Counted from the stretch's first letter, positions 44,514 through 53,862 are shown. The stretch: 64,000 nt of DNA from Polynucleobacter sp. MG-6-Vaara-E2 (GCF_018687695.1 NZ_CP061303.1:124001-188000), one strand, 5' to 3'. Program-made: numbers and translations. Notes: generated from the letters alone by a model not told the origin.

Positions 44514-44625
44514 TTGGTGGAATCCCTAGTCGTTTGAGATAGCTAATAACCCTTTCATCTGTCATGATTTGTAAGTAATAAATCGGTAGTATTTTTTGAT
44601 TGTTTAATTTCGCTAAGGGGGCGTT

Positions 44626-45084
44626 ATGGCCGTATCTTTTACTCTCAATGGTAAGACTGTGAATTTTGATGGGGATCCAGAAACCCCAATACTATGGGTC
44701 TTGCGTGATCATCTGGATGTTACTAGTCCAAAGTATGGCTGTGGAGCAGCTCTCTGCGGCGCCTGTACTGTCCATCTTGAGGGTGCTGCCATCCGCTCTT
44801 GTTCTACGCCCGTAGCCGCAGCTGCTGGTAAGAAAGTCACTACTCTTGAAGGCTTGTCTGCCAAGGTGGGCAAGGCATTGCAAGATGCTTGGATTGAGTT
44901 TGATGTCCCTCAGTGTGGCTACTGTCAAACAGGACAGATGATGTCGGCAGCCGATTTACTATCTAAAAATAAAAAGCCTAATAGTGATGAGATTAAGAGC
45001 GCGATGAGTGGCAATATCTGTCGTTGCGGAACTTATGCCCGTATAGAAAAAGCAGTTAAACGCGCTGCTGATAAATTGGCTTAA
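44626..45084 (+). CDS. [2Fe-2S] subunit of a xanthine dehydrogenase-family molybdenum hydroxylase (IorA-like)
   Basis: A 152-residue electron-transfer subunit. The plant-type cluster is in SPKYGCGAALCGACTVHL, and the second, helical cluster uses QCGYCQTGQMM and GNICRCGTYARI. This is the small subunit of two-part oxidoreductases such as isoquinoline 1-oxidoreductase or aldehyde oxidases. AAGGGGG precedes the ATG. It pairs with the large subunit 13 bases downstream. The real substrate is unknown. Confidence 0.88.
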   Translation: MAVSFTLNGKTVNFDGDPETPILWVLRDHLDVTSPKYGCGAALCGACTVHLEGAAIRSCSTPVAAAAGKKVTTLEGLSAKVGKALQDAWIEFDVPQCGYCQTGQMMSAADLLSKNKKPNSDEIKSAMSGNICRCGTYARIEKAVKRAADKLA

Positions 45085-45097
45085 GGGGATAATTCAA

Positions 45098-47221
45098 ATG
45101 AAAAATCATTCTTTAAAGAATCAAAGTCGTCGTCAATTCATTCAACAAAGTGCCACAGTTGGCGGTGCCTTTGTGCTGGGCATGTATTTGCCAATGGCTA
45201 GCGAAGCTGCCACCGATTCGGGTGAGAAGCCAGCATTAGCAAATGCCTGGATTCAAATTACCCCCAGCAATCAAATTACTTTAATTTGCGCTCGCTCTGA
45301 AATGGGTCAGGACGTTTATACCTCTATGCCAGCGCTTCTTGCTGAGGAGTTGAACTTACCCCTCTCAATGATCAAGGTTGAGATTGCAGGCGTCGCTCCA
45401 GTCTATATTAATGCGATGTTGGGTGGTCAAATCACTGGCGGCTCTACATCAGTTCGTGAAGCCTTTGATAAGCTCAGAACTGCTGGAGCAGCTACTCGCG
45501 CAGTTCTAGTACAAGCTGCAGCTCAGAAGTGGAATGTAGCGGTAGCGGACTGTAAGGCGATGAATGGTAAGGTGACGCACTCTAGTGGCAAGTCAGCCAC
45601 TTATGGCGATCTTGCAGCTGATGCTGCTAAGTTGCCATTGCCAGAGAAACCAGCCTTGAAATCACCAGCTAACTTTATGGTGATAGGAAAAGAAACCATG
45701 CGGCGCTTAGATACGCCAGCTAAAGTTTCTGGAAAAGCTGTCTATGGAATAGATGTCAAGATTCCGGGGATGGCAATTGCATCGCTGGCTCAGTGCCCAG
45801 TCATTGGCGGCATACCAACATCCTATGATGCATCAGCTGCTCTCAAAGTATCTGGGGTTATTAAAGTAGTTCAGATTTCAGATGGTGTTGCAGTCTTAGC
45901 GAAAGATTTTTATGCAGCACGTAAAGGTAGAGACGCTCTCAAGATCACTTGGAATGAAGGATCTAACGCAAACTTAAACAATGCTGTTGTGCGGAAATCT
46001 CTAGAAGAGGGCTTATCCAAGAAGGGTGCAATCATTAAGACGGTAGGTGATGTCTATGCAAGTGTCCCCAATGGCAAATCTCTGAGTGCGCAGTACTTCT
46101 TGCCATATCTCGCTCACTCGACGATGGAGCCAGTGAACTGTTCTGCCGATGTTTCTAATGGGAAGTGCAGAATTATTGGTCCAATTCAATTCCAGCAAGG
46201 TGGTCAGGCAGTTGCAGCTGCTGCGGCTGGCGTTAAGCCAGAAGATGTCACTATTGAAACCACATTTTTAGGTGGTGGTTTTGGACGTAAGCTGGAGCTT
46301 GACTTCATCCGTCAGGCAGCTGAAATTTCAAAAGCAGCGGGTATGCCAGTGAAGATGCTTTGGACTAAAGAAGATGACATCACACATGACTTCTATCGTC
46401 CAATGAGTATTCATAAGGTTGAAGGCGTATTGGGTTCAAATGGCCAATTGACCAGTATGAAGGCAAAGATGGTTTCTCAATCCGTCACGGCTCGTGCATT
46501 TCCTGGATTTGTGAAGGATGGTTTTGATCCTTTTATGGTCGAGGGTTCAAACAACATTACTTATGACATTCCCAACATGGAAATCACCAACGTTATTACG
46601 GATACCGGATTACGGGTTGGTTATTGGCGTTCAGTAAGTAATGCATTGAATGCATTTGCAATTGAGAGTTTTGTGGATGAAGCTGCAAATGCTGCTGGCA
46701 AAGATCCGGTTGCTTTCCGCCTTGCCTCCTTAAGCAAACATCCAAGAGCAAAACATGTTCTTGAAACTGCCGTGAAAAAGTCTGGCTATGTCTCAGGTAG
46801 CAAACGTTTTGGTGTTGCTCAAATGGAGTGCTATGACACTTACTCAGCATGTGTTGTGGAGCTTGATAGTGAGGCGACTGAGACTAAGGTGAAAAAGATT
46901 ACTTTTGTTTCTGATTGCGGTATTGCAGTTCACCCTGATCAGGCAAGGGCTCAGCTCACGGGTGGCGTCATTTATGGTTTGAGTGCCGCACTGGGGAATG
47001 TGATTACCATCGAAAACGGCCGTGTACAGCAAACAAACTTCAATAATTACCCAAGTTTGCGTCAAAACCAGGTGCCAGTGATTGAGGTTCACTTGATTCC
47101 TAGCCAAGAGAAGCCGGGTGGCTTGGGCGAGGTTGGGGTGCCATTGGTAGCGCCTGCTCTAGCTAATGCGATTGCTGCGGCTACTGGTAAGCGAATTCGA
47201 GAATTGCCAGTGAAAGCCTAG
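45098..47221 (+). CDS. Molybdopterin-binding large subunit of the same hydroxylase (IorB-like), Tat-exported
   Basis: A 707-residue catalytic subunit. The N-terminus has a twin-arginine signal (NQSRRQFIQQSATVGGAFVLGMYL), so the folded enzyme with cofactor should be exported with its partner. Family features are RSEMGQDVYTSMPALLAEEL, TFLGGGFGRKLELDFI, and the C-terminal catalytic Glu in GGLGEVGVPLVAPALANAI. No cytochrome c subunit, FAD subunit or maturation factor (XdhC) gene adjoins. The substrate may be an N-heterocycle or aldehyde; it cannot be inferred. Confidence 0.87.
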   Translation: MKNHSLKNQSRRQFIQQSATVGGAFVLGMYLPMASEAATDSGEKPALANAWIQITPSNQITLICARSEMGQDVYTSMPALLAEELNLPLSMIKVEIAGVAPVYINAMLGGQITGGSTSVREAFDKLRTAGAATRAVLVQAAAQKWNVAVADCKAMNGKVTHSSGKSATYGDLAADAAKLPLPEKPALKSPANFMVIGKETMRRLDTPAKVSGKAVYGIDVKIPGMAIASLAQCPVIGGIPTSYDASAALKVSGVIKVVQISDGVAVLAKDFYAARKGRDALKITWNEGSNANLNNAVVRKSLEEGLSKKGAIIKTVGDVYASVPNGKSLSAQYFLPYLAHSTMEPVNCSADVSNGKCRIIGPIQFQQGGQAVAAAAAGVKPEDVTIETTFLGGGFGRKLELDFIRQAAEISKAAGMPVKMLWTKEDDITHDFYRPMSIHKVEGVLGSNGQLTSMKAKMVSQSVTARAFPGFVKDGFDPFMVEGSNNITYDIPNMEITNVITDTGLRVGYWRSVSNALNAFAIESFVDEAANAAGKDPVAFRLASLSKHPRAKHVLETAVKKSGYVSGSKRFGVAQMECYDTYSACVVELDSEATETKVKKITFVSDCGIAVHPDQARAQLTGGVIYGLSAALGNVITIENGRVQQTNFNNYPSLRQNQVPVIEVHLIPSQEKPGGLGEVGVPLVAPALANAIAAATGKRIRELPVKA

Positions 47222-47243
47222 ATTTAGGCCTTTAGTAAGTCAT

Positions 47244-47276
47244 AAAGCGCGCCATTATTTGGCGCGCTTTGTTTTT
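47244..47276 (+). terminator. Rho-independent terminator after the hydroxylase genes
   Basis: AAAGCGCGCCA and TGGCGCGCTTT are exact complements around a 5-base loop (TTATT), followed by GTTTTT. It ends about 25 bases before argJ. Confidence 0.9.
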
Positions 47277-47301
47277 GTGCCTCATCTACAATTATCAGAC
47301 T

Positions 47302-48537
47302 ATGACAGTTAACTTACCCCTCCCCCAAAAAGCCGATCTCACCCCTGTTAAAGGTTTTGAAATGGGCATTGCTGAAGCTGGAATCAAGAAAGCCAATCGC
47401 AAAGATTTGTTGGTGATGACGCTAGCCCCTGGGTCTCAGGTTGCCGGTGTTTTTACTTTGAATCGTTTTTGCGCTGCCCCAGTCCAAGTCTGCCGTGAGC
47501 ATTTGGCGCAGGAGGGTCGTCATGGGCAGATTAGGGCTCTGGTAGTCAATACCGGTAATGCGAATGCAGGTACAGGCGAGCAAGGTATGAAACATGCATT
47601 AGAGACATGCGCTGCTTTAGCCAAGGATCTCAACATCAATCCAGAGCAGATTTTGCCATTTTCAACGGGAGTGATTCTCGAGCCGTTGCCGATCCAGAAA
47701 ATTATTAGCGCTCTTCCTAAAGCGGTTGCTAATTTGGCCGAGGATCACTGGTTTGATGCCGCTGAAGCAATCATGACTACGGATACTCAGCCTAAAGCAA
47801 GTTCAGTCACAATTCAAACTCCTGCTGGCCCAGTTGTCTTGACTGGTATCTGCAAAGGTGCTGGCATGATTCATCCCAATATGGCAACCATGTTGGGTTT
47901 TATTGCTACTGATGCAGGATTTGCTCCAGGTATATTAGGCAATCTGACTCGCGAGGTTGCAGACCTTTCGTTTAATGCCATTACGATTGATGGTGATACA
48001 TCAACGAATGATTCTTTCATCATCATGGCCACTGGCCAGTCAGCAGTACAAATTCAATCTACTAGTGATCCATGTTATGCGGTTGTTCGCGATGCACTAA
48101 TTGCCTTAGCTAGAAAATTGGCTCAAATGATTGTGCGCGATGGAGAGGGTGCCACCAAGTTCATGACGATTGAAGTGGTGGGCGGTAAGACGGCCGAAGA
48201 ATGTCGTTTGGTTGCTAAGGCTGTAGCCCATTCACCATTGGTAAAAACGGCTTTCTTTGCTAGTGACCCTAATTTAGGCCGGATTCTTGCTGCTATTGGC
48301 TATGCTGGAATCAAAGACTTAGATGTGAATCATGTACAAATGTGGCTTGGGGATGTCTGGGTTGCTAAAGATGGTGGGCGCAATCCAAGCTATCAAGAGG
48401 CTGATGGCCAAAGGGTAATGCAAGAGGCTGAAATCACAGTAAAGATTGATCTAGGTCGTGGAGCCGCCAGTCAGACAATGTGGACCTGTGATTTGTCACA
48501 TGACTATGTATCGATCAATGCAGACTACCGCTCTTAA
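47302..48537 (+). CDS. argJ: Bifunctional ornithine acetyltransferase / N-acetylglutamate synthase
   Basis: Recycles the acetyl group in arginine synthesis and may also make N-acetylglutamate. The frame is open from 47269, inside the terminator tail; ATG 47302 gives 411 residues starting MTVNLPLPQKADL. The self-cleavage site is in GAGMIHPNMATMLGFIATDA (between Ala and the nucleophilic Thr), and AVNTGNANAGTG (here VVNTGNANAGTG) and DPNLGRILAAIGYAG are further hallmarks. Confidence 0.96.
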   Translation: MTVNLPLPQKADLTPVKGFEMGIAEAGIKKANRKDLLVMTLAPGSQVAGVFTLNRFCAAPVQVCREHLAQEGRHGQIRALVVNTGNANAGTGEQGMKHALETCAALAKDLNINPEQILPFSTGVILEPLPIQKIISALPKAVANLAEDHWFDAAEAIMTTDTQPKASSVTIQTPAGPVVLTGICKGAGMIHPNMATMLGFIATDAGFAPGILGNLTREVADLSFNAITIDGDTSTNDSFIIMATGQSAVQIQSTSDPCYAVVRDALIALARKLAQMIVRDGEGATKFMTIEVVGGKTAEECRLVAKAVAHSPLVKTAFFASDPNLGRILAAIGYAGIKDLDVNHVQMWLGDVWVAKDGGRNPSYQEADGQRVMQEAEITVKIDLGRGAASQTMWTCDLSHDYVSINADYRS

Positions 48538-48551
48538 AAGATGCCAACAAT

Positions 48552-49409
48552 ATGAATGAAAAATTAGATCGTCTTTTAGATCACCTGGAGACATTTTTAC
48601 CTAAGCCCCTCACAGACGAGCAGTGGAAATCATCACCTGCATTTAGATGGCGTCGTAGAGATAGTATCTTTGGGAACATTGGGTTTTTGCAACCAGTAAA
48701 GCATGTGTCTGACATTACTTTTGATGATCTACAAAATATCGATCGTCAAAGAGATGCGATACGCGATAACACTAAAAACTTTATTCAAAAAAAGCCAGCC
48801 AATAATATTTTGCTCACCGGCGCTAGAGGTACTGGTAAGTCATCCTTGATTAAGGCTAGCCTGCATGAGTTTGCCAGCCAAGGACTGCGCTTAGTTGAGG
48901 TAGAGAAAGAGCATCTAGCCGACTTGGCTGATATCACTGAGATTTTGGCCGACCGACCTGAGCGTTTCATCATATTTTGCGACGACCTATCTTTTGAGGA
49001 TGGAGAGTCAGGCTATAAGGCCATGAAATCCGCTCTGGACGGCTCAGTTTCAGCCCAGGTCGACAATATCTTGATTTATGCCACCTCTAACCGTCGCCAT
49101 TTGCTGCCTGAGTATATGAAAGATAACGAAGGTTATGTGCACAGTGATGATGGCGAAATTCATCCGGGCGAAGTGGTTGAGGAGAAGATCTCCTTATCTG
49201 AGCGTTTTGGATTGTGGTTATCCTTTTATCCGCCCAAGCAAGATGAATACTTAGCTATCGTCGCGCATTGGTTGCAACATTTTGGCCTTACTCCTGCGCA
49301 AATTGAAACTGCTCGTTCGGAGGCATTGGTGTGGGCATTGGAGCGAGGTTCTCGTTCTGGACGTGTTGCTTGGCAATTTGCAAAATATTGGGCCGGATCA
49401 CACGCCTAG
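48552..49409 (+). CDS. DUF815-family ATPase
   Basis: An AAA-like ATPase of 285 residues. Walker A is NILLTGARGTGKSSLIKASL, Walker B FIIFCDDLSFEDGE, followed by a sensor-like LIYATSNRRHLLPEYM. The family is widespread in proteobacteria but has no settled function. It lies 14 bases after argJ and just before the Nudix gene, apparently in one transcript. Confidence 0.85.
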   Translation: MNEKLDRLLDHLETFLPKPLTDEQWKSSPAFRWRRRDSIFGNIGFLQPVKHVSDITFDDLQNIDRQRDAIRDNTKNFIQKKPANNILLTGARGTGKSSLIKASLHEFASQGLRLVEVEKEHLADLADITEILADRPERFIIFCDDLSFEDGESGYKAMKSALDGSVSAQVDNILIYATSNRRHLLPEYMKDNEGYVHSDDGEIHPGEVVEEKISLSERFGLWLSFYPPKQDEYLAIVAHWLQHFGLTPAQIETARSEALVWALERGSRSGRVAWQFAKYWAGSHA

Positions 49410-49424
49410 GATGAATTGATTCTT

Positions 49425-49841
49425 GTGAGTGAAATAAATCGTCCTGTTACTGAAGTCGCTGCCGGGATATTGATAGACCAATCGGGTCGCTATCTTTTGG
49501 GGCAAAGACCCGAAGGCAAGCCGTATGCAGGATATTGGGAAGTGCCTGGCGGCAAGATTGAAAAAAGCGAAACGGTTTTTGATGCGCTTAAACGTGAACT
49601 TCAAGAAGAGCTGGGAATCGTTATTCAATCAAGCGAAGAGTTAACGATTCTTGAGCATGACTATCCGCATGCCTATGTTCGTTTGCACGTCAGTATTATT
49701 CGGGATTGGAGCGGTACCCCAAAAGGCTGTGAAGGTCAGTCTCTATCCTGGGAGCTGCTTGGCGCAGAAAAGCCAAGTGTTGAGCCATTATTGCCCGCCG
49801 CTTGGCCAATGCTAGAAAGGCTTAAAGCTCTTTTAGCTTAG
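49425..49841 (+). CDS. MutT-like Nudix hydrolase
   Basis: About 138 residues. The Nudix box is GGKIEKSETVFDALKRELQEELGI, with all catalytic Glu present; an 8-oxo-dGTP-cleaving role is likely from the close match to MutT (VPGGKIE, PHAYVRLHVS, and WELL near the end). No ATG fits the start: GTG 49425 (used here) and TTG 49416 are both possible, the latter closer to the AGGA at 49408. The 3' end overlaps the zapD 3' end by 4 bases. Confidence 0.85.
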   Translation: MSEINRPVTEVAAGILIDQSGRYLLGQRPEGKPYAGYWEVPGGKIEKSETVFDALKRELQEELGIVIQSSEELTILEHDYPHAYVRLHVSIIRDWSGTPKGCEGQSLSWELLGAEKPSVEPLLPAAWPMLERLKALLA

Positions 49842-50590
49842 AACTGACAGAGGGTCAGTTTGAATGGCACATCCTTATTGGCAGGCTGTGCTTTTTTATC
49901 ACGATCTGATTGCATAAAGCGCACAGAAAGCAGGTATTTATTGGCGCTAATTTCAGAGAAGAGTGTGTCATCTTCAACTGCAATCCGCATGAGCTGATAA
50001 ATTTTTCCAGAAGGCGCTTGCTGGAATGATCCGTTATGCGCAACAACATCTTTTGCTTCGCCTGACTGGCGAAGTAAACGTAAAAATAATTGACACGCAT
50101 CTTGCCATGGCAGCAATGGGCAAACAAAATTTTCTAAAAGTTTCCGACGTTCGGTCGAAGGACTATTTTTCCAAGCATGATAGCTAGGTAAATCAATTGG
50201 ACTCGTGCCGCCAGGAATATTTAAGCGAGTGCGAATGCCATTGAGCCACTCGCTCTCAGAAATAGCTAGATTTGGTCTGCCTGCAGATTGATTAATCTTA
50301 GATGCAACTGAATCAATTTCTGCAAGAGTTTGAGAGAGTGCTTCTTGATCTACTTTTTGTGATGACTTGAGTCCATTGAGCGCATATTTTTGACGCTCAA
50401 ATTCTTTTAATAGCAGTGACTTGATATCACCACGTGCACCAATATCGCCAAGATCAAACAGCATCGAAATTGCATTGTGATGCAATTCAGGGTCGTCAGA
50501 GCGAACAAAATGATTAAAGCGGGCGAACAAATACTCCAGTCGAAGCATGCTTCGAACTAATTCGTTGAAGGGGTATTCGTAGACAATCAC
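49838..50590 (-). CDS. zapD: Cell division protein ZapD
   Basis: A cytoplasmic protein that bundles FtsZ filaments. There are 250 residues, helical, starting YEYPFNELVRSMLRLEYLFARFNHF, a typical ZapD N-terminus; the rest has HHNAISMLFDLGDIGARGDIKSLLLKEFERQ. The start is GTG at 50590. It follows coaE by about 12 bases. The small zinc protein gene yacG, which often comes next in related genomes, is not present before the convergent Nudix gene. Confidence 0.9.
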   Translation of the reverse strand: MIVYEYPFNELVRSMLRLEYLFARFNHFVRSDDPELHHNAISMLFDLGDIGARGDIKSLLLKEFERQKYALNGLKSSQKVDQEALSQTLAEIDSVASKINQSAGRPNLAISESEWLNGIRTRLNIPGGTSPIDLPSYHAWKNSPSTERRKLLENFVCPLLPWQDACQLFLRLLRQSGEAKDVVAHNGSFQQAPSGKIYQLMRIAVEDDTLFSEISANKYLLSVRFMQSDRDKKAQPANKDVPFKLTLCQF

Positions 50591-50601
50591 AAGCCCATAT
50601 T

Positions 50602-51288
50602 CTATGACGAACTGAGCTGATCTTTCTTAATCTTCAGAATTTTTTGGTGCAACTGGTTTACTTCGGTATTTAATTCTGCCAAGCTGCCTTGATTCTCAAT
50701 AACGATATCCGCCTGGGCTAAGCGATCTTTTCTGGATGCTTGAGCGTTAAGAATTCTCTCAACCTCTACTTTGGGTAAATTGCTGCGCTGCATCACCCTT
50801 GATATTTGAAGTTCCACCGAGCAGTCCACCACCACTAGCTGATCAATCAAACCCTCCCAAGACCCTGATTCCACTAGGAGTGGAACGACAAACACCAAGT
50901 AGGGAGAGCCCTTTGCGGCCCATTGATTGGCTTGTCTAATGGTTTCCTGACGAATCAAAGGGTGGGTAATCGCCTCCAAAGCTTTACGGGCTTCGGGCTT
51001 TGCAAAAACCAGGGTGCGCATCTTGTTTCTATTTAATGCCCCGCTGGCATCTAGATAGTCAGGGCCAAATTGCTTTTGTATGGCAGGCATTGCAATGCCG
51101 TTTGGGGCGGTGATCTGATGGGCAATAAGATCGGTATCAACGATTCCAGCACCCAATTGCCCCAGTAAATCGCTAACTGCAGTTTTACCCGAACCAATAC
51201 CACCCGTGAGGCCTATCAGGGGGATGTGCCCCTTGAGCCCGTTTAGATCGGATTGTTGAGAATGAGCGTTTGTAGTCGCTGTGGCCAT
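50602..51288 (-). CDS. coaE: Dephospho-CoA kinase
   Basis: Last step of coenzyme A synthesis. There are 228 residues. P-loop IGLTGGIGSGKTAVSDLLG after an extra N-terminus of about 25 polar residues; VDTDLIAHQITAPNG and VVPLLVESG follow. The only ATG is at 51288, 46 bases inside the prepilin peptidase gene, so the N-terminal extension is shared DNA read in another frame. The pairing with pilD is common in proteobacteria. Confidence 0.95.
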   Translation of the reverse strand: MATATTNAHSQQSDLNGLKGHIPLIGLTGGIGSGKTAVSDLLGQLGAGIVDTDLIAHQITAPNGIAMPAIQKQFGPDYLDASGALNRNKMRTLVFAKPEARKALEAITHPLIRQETIRQANQWAAKGSPYLVFVVPLLVESGSWEGLIDQLVVVDCSVELQISRVMQRSNLPKVEVERILNAQASRKDRLAQADIVIENQGSLAELNTEVNQLHQKILKIKKDQLSSS

Positions 51289-51743
51289 AACAACTCAATG
51301 ATGCCAGCAATCGCAAGAAACGGTCCAAAAGGAAATGCGGAGCGAGTTGATTTTTTTTGAAGTTGGAGCCAGGCGAGTCCACCGATTAAGCCAATCAGAG
51401 AGGCAATAAATAGGATATTGGGAAGGGCGTTTAGGCCAAGCCATGCACCTAGGGCCGATAAAAGCTTTGCATCCCCCAGGCCGATACCATTTTGATTCTT
51501 AACTAATCTGTAGACCCAATTCAGACTCCATAAAAATAGGTAACCAAATATTGCACCCCAAATGGCACTAGGAAAGTCAGTCAATCCCAAGGGTACGAAG
51601 TAATTAAACATGAGTCCAGCAGTCATTGTCGGAATCGTGATGGCATCAGGCAGGCGAAAGGTACGCACATCGATATAAGCCAAAGAAACCAATATCAAGA
51701 TTAGTAATACGCGCACGATGTCGAAAGTCATAGAGGAATGCAT
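51243..51743 (-). CDS. Short prepilin peptidase (A24), without the methyltransferase domain
   Basis: A membrane aspartyl protease of 166 residues. The two active-site Asp are in SLAYIDVRTFRLPD and in GIGLGDAKLLSALGAWLG (GxGDxK). Typical PilD is about 280 residues with an N-terminal methylating domain bearing a CxxC pair; that part is missing here, so it resembles TadV/CpaA in size. ATG 51743 overlaps the pilC stop; another ATG at 51731 is possible. It should process pilins secreted by the adjoining pilBC system. Confidence 0.85.
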   Translation of the reverse strand: MHSSMTFDIVRVLLILILVSLAYIDVRTFRLPDAITIPTMTAGLMFNYFVPLGLTDFPSAIWGAIFGYLFLWSLNWVYRLVKNQNGIGLGDAKLLSALGAWLGLNALPNILFIASLIGLIGGLAWLQLQKKSTRSAFPFGPFLAIAGIIELLWPQRLQTLILNNPI

Positions 51744-52789
51744 CAAACAATTTGTCCCAAATTAAATATTGGTAGATACAAGATTATGACAAGTCCACCA
51801 ATAATGAGCCCAACAAAAATAATTAACAAAGGTTCCAAGGTTTGGCTAAGGTTATTGAGATGACTACCGAGTTGTGATCCCAAAGTGTGAGCGCATTTAT
51901 TCAGCATGCTTGCAAGAGAGCCACTCTCTGCTCCAATATGAAGTAGTTGTAATGTTTCAGAGTCAAAAAAGTATTTTTTAGGATCTGCCTTTTTTAAGGC
52001 GTCACCCAAAGACCATCCTCGGGTGAGATGTTTAAAAACTTCTGCACTCAGATCATGGCTTAGCCAATGATTGGATGATTGCGCAGTAATGCGTAAAGCA
52101 TCTGGAAGCGCTAGGCCCGACTCTAGTAAGTGGCCCAATGTTCGGCAGCAATAAGTAAGTGCTGCCAAGCGAAATAATTTTCCCAAGAGGGGGATGCGAA
52201 AACTCCAACGGTCACACAATTTTTGTAAGTAGATTGACCGGAGCCAAATGAGAAAAAACAATAGAATACTTGAGATCATGCAGGTAAAGATCTCTAAAAA
52301 ATATTCATTGATGACGGAAGATGTTTGAATGAGAACTTTGGTTGGGGGTGGCAATTCCGCCTGAAAGTGTCCAAACACATCCTTAAAGACGGGTACCACC
52401 CAAATCATCATGACTACTACCAATATCAACGAGCTAGCCAAGGTGATCATTGGGTAGCTTAGGGCTTGTTGCACCTTGCGCCTCAATTCAATTTGGGCTT
52501 CTAGTTGCTGACAAATCGTTTTGAGAGCAAGCTCAATATCTCCAGTGCGCTCACTTACGCGAATGAGGTTAATAAACTCCATAGAGAATTGATTGCTGCG
52601 TGCAATCAAGCTTTGAGAAAAGCTATTACCTTTTCTAAGATGAGTCTGTATGTTCTTTAGCCAGGACTGCCAGTTTTTTGGTGCCGATGACTCAATGAGT
52701 TCAATAGCATTTAAAAGAGCAAGTCCAGCATTCAGTAAGCTGAGTAGTTGTTGTGCAAATGCGAGCTCTTGTTGTTTACTTAATGCCAT
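51743..52789 (-). CDS. pilC: Type IV pilus / type II secretion inner membrane protein, PilC/GspF-like
   Basis: A polytopic platform protein of 348 residues. Two T2SF repeats are seen: FAQQLLSLLNAGLALLNAIELI near the start and AALTYCCRTLGHLLESGLALPDALRI in the middle, each before membrane helices, and the C-terminal helix VGLIIGGLVIILYLPIF. It lacks the first 50-60 residues of usual PilC (about 405). The frame's first codon is TTG; ATG 52789 is the likely start, 10 bases inside pilB. Confidence 0.88.
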   Translation of the reverse strand: MALSKQQELAFAQQLLSLLNAGLALLNAIELIESSAPKNWQSWLKNIQTHLRKGNSFSQSLIARSNQFSMEFINLIRVSERTGDIELALKTICQQLEAQIELRRKVQQALSYPMITLASSLILVVVMMIWVVPVFKDVFGHFQAELPPPTKVLIQTSSVINEYFLEIFTCMISSILLFFLIWLRSIYLQKLCDRWSFRIPLLGKLFRLAALTYCCRTLGHLLESGLALPDALRITAQSSNHWLSHDLSAEVFKHLTRGWSLGDALKKADPKKYFFDSETLQLLHIGAESGSLASMLNKCAHTLGSQLGSHLNNLSQTLEPLLIIFVGLIIGGLVIILYLPIFNLGQIV

Positions 52790-53862
52790 GCGCAAACCTC
52801 AGTCTCTAGTCCTGAGCGATCAATCAGGCCTTCATTAACGCGCAGTATTCCTGCTTCTCTGAGGCTAATAAATGGCAGACTTACATCAAATAAATGTTTT
52901 GCACTGAGAATCTCATGGACGCCAATGCGACCGAAGTATCGGTTTCCATTGCAGTGGCTGCAAACGCCAGTCACATCAGAATCAATTTGATCCTTGCATT
53001 GTGGGCAAAGCTTCCGAACTAAACGTTGTGAGCTTACGCAAAGCAAACAAGATTCCAAAGACTCTTGATCTATTCCTAAGTTTTTAAGCCGAGTCAATGC
53101 GCCACGTGCATTGCGGGTGTGTAAGGTGCTTAATACGAGGTGGCCAGTTTGTGCTGCTTGTATAGCAAGATTTGCAGTAGCGCTATCGCGAATTTCTCCA
53201 ATCATGATAACATCTGGGTCTTGTCTAAGAAGTGCTTTGATGATGACTGAAAAATCTAGGCCGGCTCGTGGGTGATACCCCACCTGATTCACGCCTGGCA
53301 GACGAATCTCAATAGGATCTTCGATTGAACACAGGTTGCGGTGTGATTGATTGAGAAAACTGAGGCAGCTGTATAGTGTGCGTGTTTTGCCACTACCCGT
53401 CGGACCTGTGACTAGTATTAAACCGTTAGGCTTTGCGATCGCCTCTTGAAAAATATCCAATTGCTCTGGTAAAAGACCAATACGTTCTAAGGAGAGCTCC
53501 TCTAGACGATTAGGCAAGATTCGAATGACCGCTTTCTCTCCATGTAGTGTTGGCAGAATCGAGACTCGACAATCAATATTGGGTTTGGAAAAATCTAATC
53601 CAATACTCAAACGCCCATCTTGGGGAATACGCTTTTCTGCAATATCTAGACGGGCTAAGATTTTGATACGGGTAATGAGACGCTCATGGTGCTCAGGGGG
53701 GTGTTGTGAGTGAACTTGCAATAAGCCATCAACACGAATACGAATTAAAGCTCCTAGGTGGCTGGCCTCAACATGAATGTCACTAGCTCTGGCATTGATT
53801 GCATAGGCTGCGATCTCATACCATGTGCGAATAATTAGGGAGTCATCATTTGCACTACTCAA
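52780..53862 (-). CDS. pilB: Short type IV pilus / type II secretion assembly ATPase, PilB/GspE-like
   Basis: 360 residues against about 570 in typical PilB: the N-terminal MshEN domain is absent and the protein begins in N2 (NARASDIHVEAS). Walker A LVTGPTGSGKTRTLYSCL, the Asp box and Walker B region DPDVIMIGEIRDSATANLAIQAAQTGHLVLSTLHT, and a CPQCKDQ...CSHCNGNRYFGRIGVHEIL zinc motif are intact, so it looks active as an extension ATPase. The start is TTG 53862, overlapping the stop of the CorC-like gene. Confidence 0.88.
   Translation of the reverse strand: MSSANDDSLIIRTWYEIAAYAINARASDIHVEASHLGALIRIRVDGLLQVHSQHPPEHHERLITRIKILARLDIAEKRIPQDGRLSIGLDFSKPNIDCRVSILPTLHGEKAVIRILPNRLEELSLERIGLLPEQLDIFQEAIAKPNGLILVTGPTGSGKTRTLYSCLSFLNQSHRNLCSIEDPIEIRLPGVNQVGYHPRAGLDFSVIIKALLRQDPDVIMIGEIRDSATANLAIQAAQTGHLVLSTLHTRNARGALTRLKNLGIDQESLESCLLCVSSQRLVRKLCPQCKDQIDSDVTGVCSHCNGNRYFGRIGVHEILSAKHLFDVSLPFISLREAGILRVNEGLIDRSGLETEVCAWH

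Noticed and set aside
44356..44565. Reverse-strand frame of 69 codons beginning MTDERVISYLKRLGIPPRKK after secA
   Set aside because: The first 20 residues look protein-like, but there is no ribosome binding site, the frame runs through the secA terminator stem and then antisense to the SecA zinc finger codons. It could be the remnant of a lost gene, but the sequence alone does not support it.
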